Positions 61,306 to 64,000 of a DNA stretch of 64,000 nt are shown in pieces. Both the position numbers and the translations under genes were made by a program. Source of the DNA: Fistularia commersonii. Lineage: Eukaryota > Chordata > Actinopteri > Syngnathiformes > Fistulariidae. Numbering within the stretch: position 1 is the stretch's first letter; each line of letters opens with the position of its first letter. The stretch lies in contig JBBMNZ010000001.1 in NCBI GenBank assembly GCA_037954325.1, forward strand, positions 11,699,258-11,763,257, written 5' to 3'. The notes beneath the pieces are model-generated. The model had not been told where the DNA came from. It saw nothing but the letters and a program-made list of their open reading frames with translations, and did no database searches.

Positions 61306-64000
61306 CAGACCCCTGCCTGCCCCCGGACTACACCACCTGGATCTCCGTCACAAAACCCGCATTGCCTGCTGGAATGTCCAGACACTCCTGCGCCCCAGCT
61401 ATGCCACACTACTATCCCGTGAACTCTCTAGGTATAACATCACCCTTGCTGGCCTGTGCGAATCACGCTGGCCCGGAACTGGAGAGACCACTGTTGGCGA
61501 CCATCTTTTCCTCTGGAGCGGCCCAAATGATGGCAGAGGCCTTTATGGAGTAGCCCTAGCCATCCCGCTATACCGGAGGAACACTGTCATCAGTTGGAAA
61601 CCAGTTAGCGATCGACTGCTGTCTGCCCGCCTCCAACACCAACATGGGAAGCTGACAGTCATTGTCGCCGACAGCCCAACTGACGTCACCCCAGACCATG
61701 CCAAGGACACATTCCATGACCAACTGCAAGATGCCATCCAGGCCGCACCCCCCCCATGACATTGTCGTCGTCTTCACCGACGCCATTGCCACAATCTCCA
61801 TTCAGGATCCGACCCTCCCGGCTGTAACCGGCCCAGTCCCCGTTGATACCACCACCAACGACAAGGGCCAATGGTTACTTAACCTCTGCAGAGCCGCCAA
61901 CCTCTGCATCGCCGACTCTTGGTTCCCCCGAAAACAAATCCACCACTGGACCTGGTAGACAGAAGACAAAAAGAGGCCATAGACCACATCCTCATCTCCC
62001 GCCGCTGGAAGACATTGGTTACCAACTGCCGTGTCTTCAGAGGCGCACAGCTTGGCAACACCGACCATCGCATGCTGATAGCCGACCTGCGGCTAAAGCT
62101 CAAGGGTGGGGCCTCAGCCAATGCCTCCCCCAAGCTGGACTCCTCCTGTCTTTTAGACCCTGCCATCATGGAGGGCTACAGTTGCTCCATTGCTTACCGA
62201 TTTAGCGCCCTCACCAGCGGGATGTCCCAGGACTGGCCTCACTTTAAAAGCGAGGTGACCAAAGGGAGCCGCCGGGTGAACAAGACCAGCCCCCAAGAAG
62301 CCCTGGATTTCCCAAGCTACTTTGGACATCGTCAACAACCGACGAGCTGCTTGACTGCCTGGGGACATGGTCCTGTACCGGCGCTTCAACAGCCAACGGA
62401 ACATTTTCATCCGTCAAGACAGGGAAACCTACTGGAGAAACCAGGCGACAGCCATGGAGTCAGCCTCCAAAAACAACAACCTGCGTCAGCTTTTCAATCT
62501 GCTCCGCCAAGGGAAAGCAGGCCCCCGCAAGCGCTGCTTCCTGGTTAAGGATGCGGCCGGAAACCTCCTATCCACTGAAGCTGACTGCCTCAGTCACTGG
62601 AAGGAGCACTTCAGTGAGCTCCTAAACCATCCTCCCCTACCAGAAACCCCCACCTCCACCACCCACCCCAACAATAACCCGGACTGTCTCATCTCCCCAG
62701 TCACCCCAGCCAAAGTGAAGGCAGCCTTGTCAAAGCTCAAAAACGGCAAAGCCCTTGGCCTGTGTTCCATCACAGCTGAGATGCTGAAGGCCGGAGGTAA
62801 CAACATCATCCTTTGGCTCACACAAATTATCAACCATGTGTGGGTCACTGAGTCGCTGCCTGATGACTGGAGGCGGGGCATTATACTTCCCTTCTGGAAG
62901 CATAAGGGTGATCAGCTGACCTGCAGCAACCACGGAGGAATCACCCTCCTCTCAATCCCCGGAAAACTATTCACCCGCATCCTACTAACCCGTGCTCTAC
63001 CTGCAACCCGAAGCAGACGCCGCCAACAGCAAGCCGGCTTCATGAACAATCGTTCCACCACAGATCACATCTCTGCCCTCCGGCTCATAATTGAAAAGGC
63101 CCGGGAGTTCAGGAGGGACCGGCACCTCTACATCGTCTTCATCGGCCTAAAAGCGGCCTTCGACACGGTGGACCACAGCTCTCTCTGGAATATCCTGACA
63201 TCCCTCGCAGCCCCGGCCAAAATAACCACACTCTTTAGGCAGCTCTACCAAGGGGCCGAAAGCTGTGTGCGCGTGAATGGCTGGGACTCTGAGTGGTTCC
63301 CCATCAACAGCGGGGTGAGGCAGGGCTGTGTCGCCGCGCCAGAACTTTTCAATTGTGTCATTGACCATCTGATGACAAAAGTCTCTGAGCGGATCCCTGG
63401 GGTCCCCATAGGCAGCTACACTCTCAGGGATCTCGAGTATGCGGATGACACCACGCTGTTCAGTGAGACCGCTGACCAGCTTCGTGAAGCCCTCCATGTT
63501 TTTGATGAGGAGTCCAGGAAACTTGGCCTGAAGATAAGCTGGCCAAAAACCGAGCTTATGCACGTAGGATCTGATCCACCACCACTCTTCTTCGACGGCA
63601 CTCCTGTCCACTTTGTCTCTACCTTCAAGTACCTCGGCTCAATTGTGCCTTCAAGTTCCTCGGCTCGATCGTGTCAAATACCGGAGATCTCAAAGTTGAG
63701 ATTGACCGGCGCCGTGCCCTTGCGGCATCAGTCATGCAGTCCCTATGGAGACCATTGTGGCGCCACCGGCACATATCCCGGATGACAAAGCGCCGGGTCT
63801 ACAATGCCTCAGTCATCTCTGTCCTACTCTATGGCTCCAAAACCTGGCCGCTGCATAACACGCTGGCAGCCAGGCTTGATGGATTTGACTCCAGGGCCCT
63901 CAGGACATTAGAAGGCATCAGCTGGACCCAGCATGTCACTAACAAGACCCTAGGAGATCAAACCCAGCAGCCCCCAGCATCTCGCCTCGCAGCAATGCGG
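61306..64000 (+). mobile_element. APE-type LINE, runs off the window
   Basis: Endonuclease in pieces: KTRIACWNVQTL, LAGLCESRWPGTGETTVGDH, then HDIVVVFTD where the family has a GDFN-type site, and IDHILISRRWKTLVTNC with GNTDHRMLIADL (catalytic His present). The reverse transcriptase lies mainly in 62367-63640: LKNGKALGLCSITAEMLKAG, GGITLLSIPGKLFTRIL, STTDHISALRLIIEKAREFR, RQGCVAAPEL and the intact EYADDTTLF at about 63436-63462. A 26-base tandem duplication at 63622-63673 then breaks the frame. It is closely similar to 6613-7863. Several shifts before 62367; not intact in this window. Confidence 0.88.

Overview
The window reads as a stretch of teleost fish nuclear genome. It holds intron-rich vertebrate genes with GT-AG and two GC-AG splice sites, many long microsatellites, and a mix of transposons typical of fish: RTE and L2/CR1/Rex-like LINEs, Tigger and hAT DNA transposons, a piggyBac-type MITE, Ty3/gypsy, Ty1/copia and BEL/Pao. 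No bacterial, organellar, CRISPR, rRNA or tRNA feature was seen. Species was not determined.

Three spliced genes were reconstructed by hand, all on the minus strand. From right to left: (1) a two-exon gene for an unrecognised 112-residue protein with one short hydrophobic segment (49268 to 47839); (2) an 11-exon gene of the cytospin family (SPECC1/SPECC1L-like; coiled coil plus C-terminal calponin-homology domain, 590 residues, N-terminal MGNFSS myristoylation-type motif) from 43258 to 27957; (3) a 32-exon alpha-2-macroglobulin-superfamily gene best matching CD109 (signal peptide, GCGEQ thioester, hydrophobic GPI-type tail, 1401 residues) from 25320 to 11716. All splice phases in (2) and (3) agree, which argues that both are functional genes.

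The left end (1 to about 8.2 kb) is repeat-dominated. It has a Tc1/mariner-type MITE with perfect 27-base inverted ends, an L2-like LINE tail, an RTE LINE carrying a nested piggyBac-like MITE, a Rex/L2-like LINE in the opposite orientation, a second RTE copy facing the first, and a LINE insertion showing twin-priming inversion with a 14-base target-site duplication. From 8.2 to 11.6 kb is gene-poor DNA downstream of CD109.

The right end (50.5 to 64 kb) is a pile of nested or abutting retroelements: a LINE/SINE tail, a gypsy pol split by a 1.2-kb hAT with matching target duplications, a copia pol interrupted by an RTE copy, a BEL/Pao gag-protease-RT body fused to a gypsy integrase, then an APE-type LINE running off the window. 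All carry stops, frameshifts or lost catalytic residues. I found no new multi-gene system. The most notable items are the structural insertion events, the BEL-gypsy chimera, the divergent short cytospin, the unknown small gene, and an apparently missing or altered segment in the CD109-like gene.
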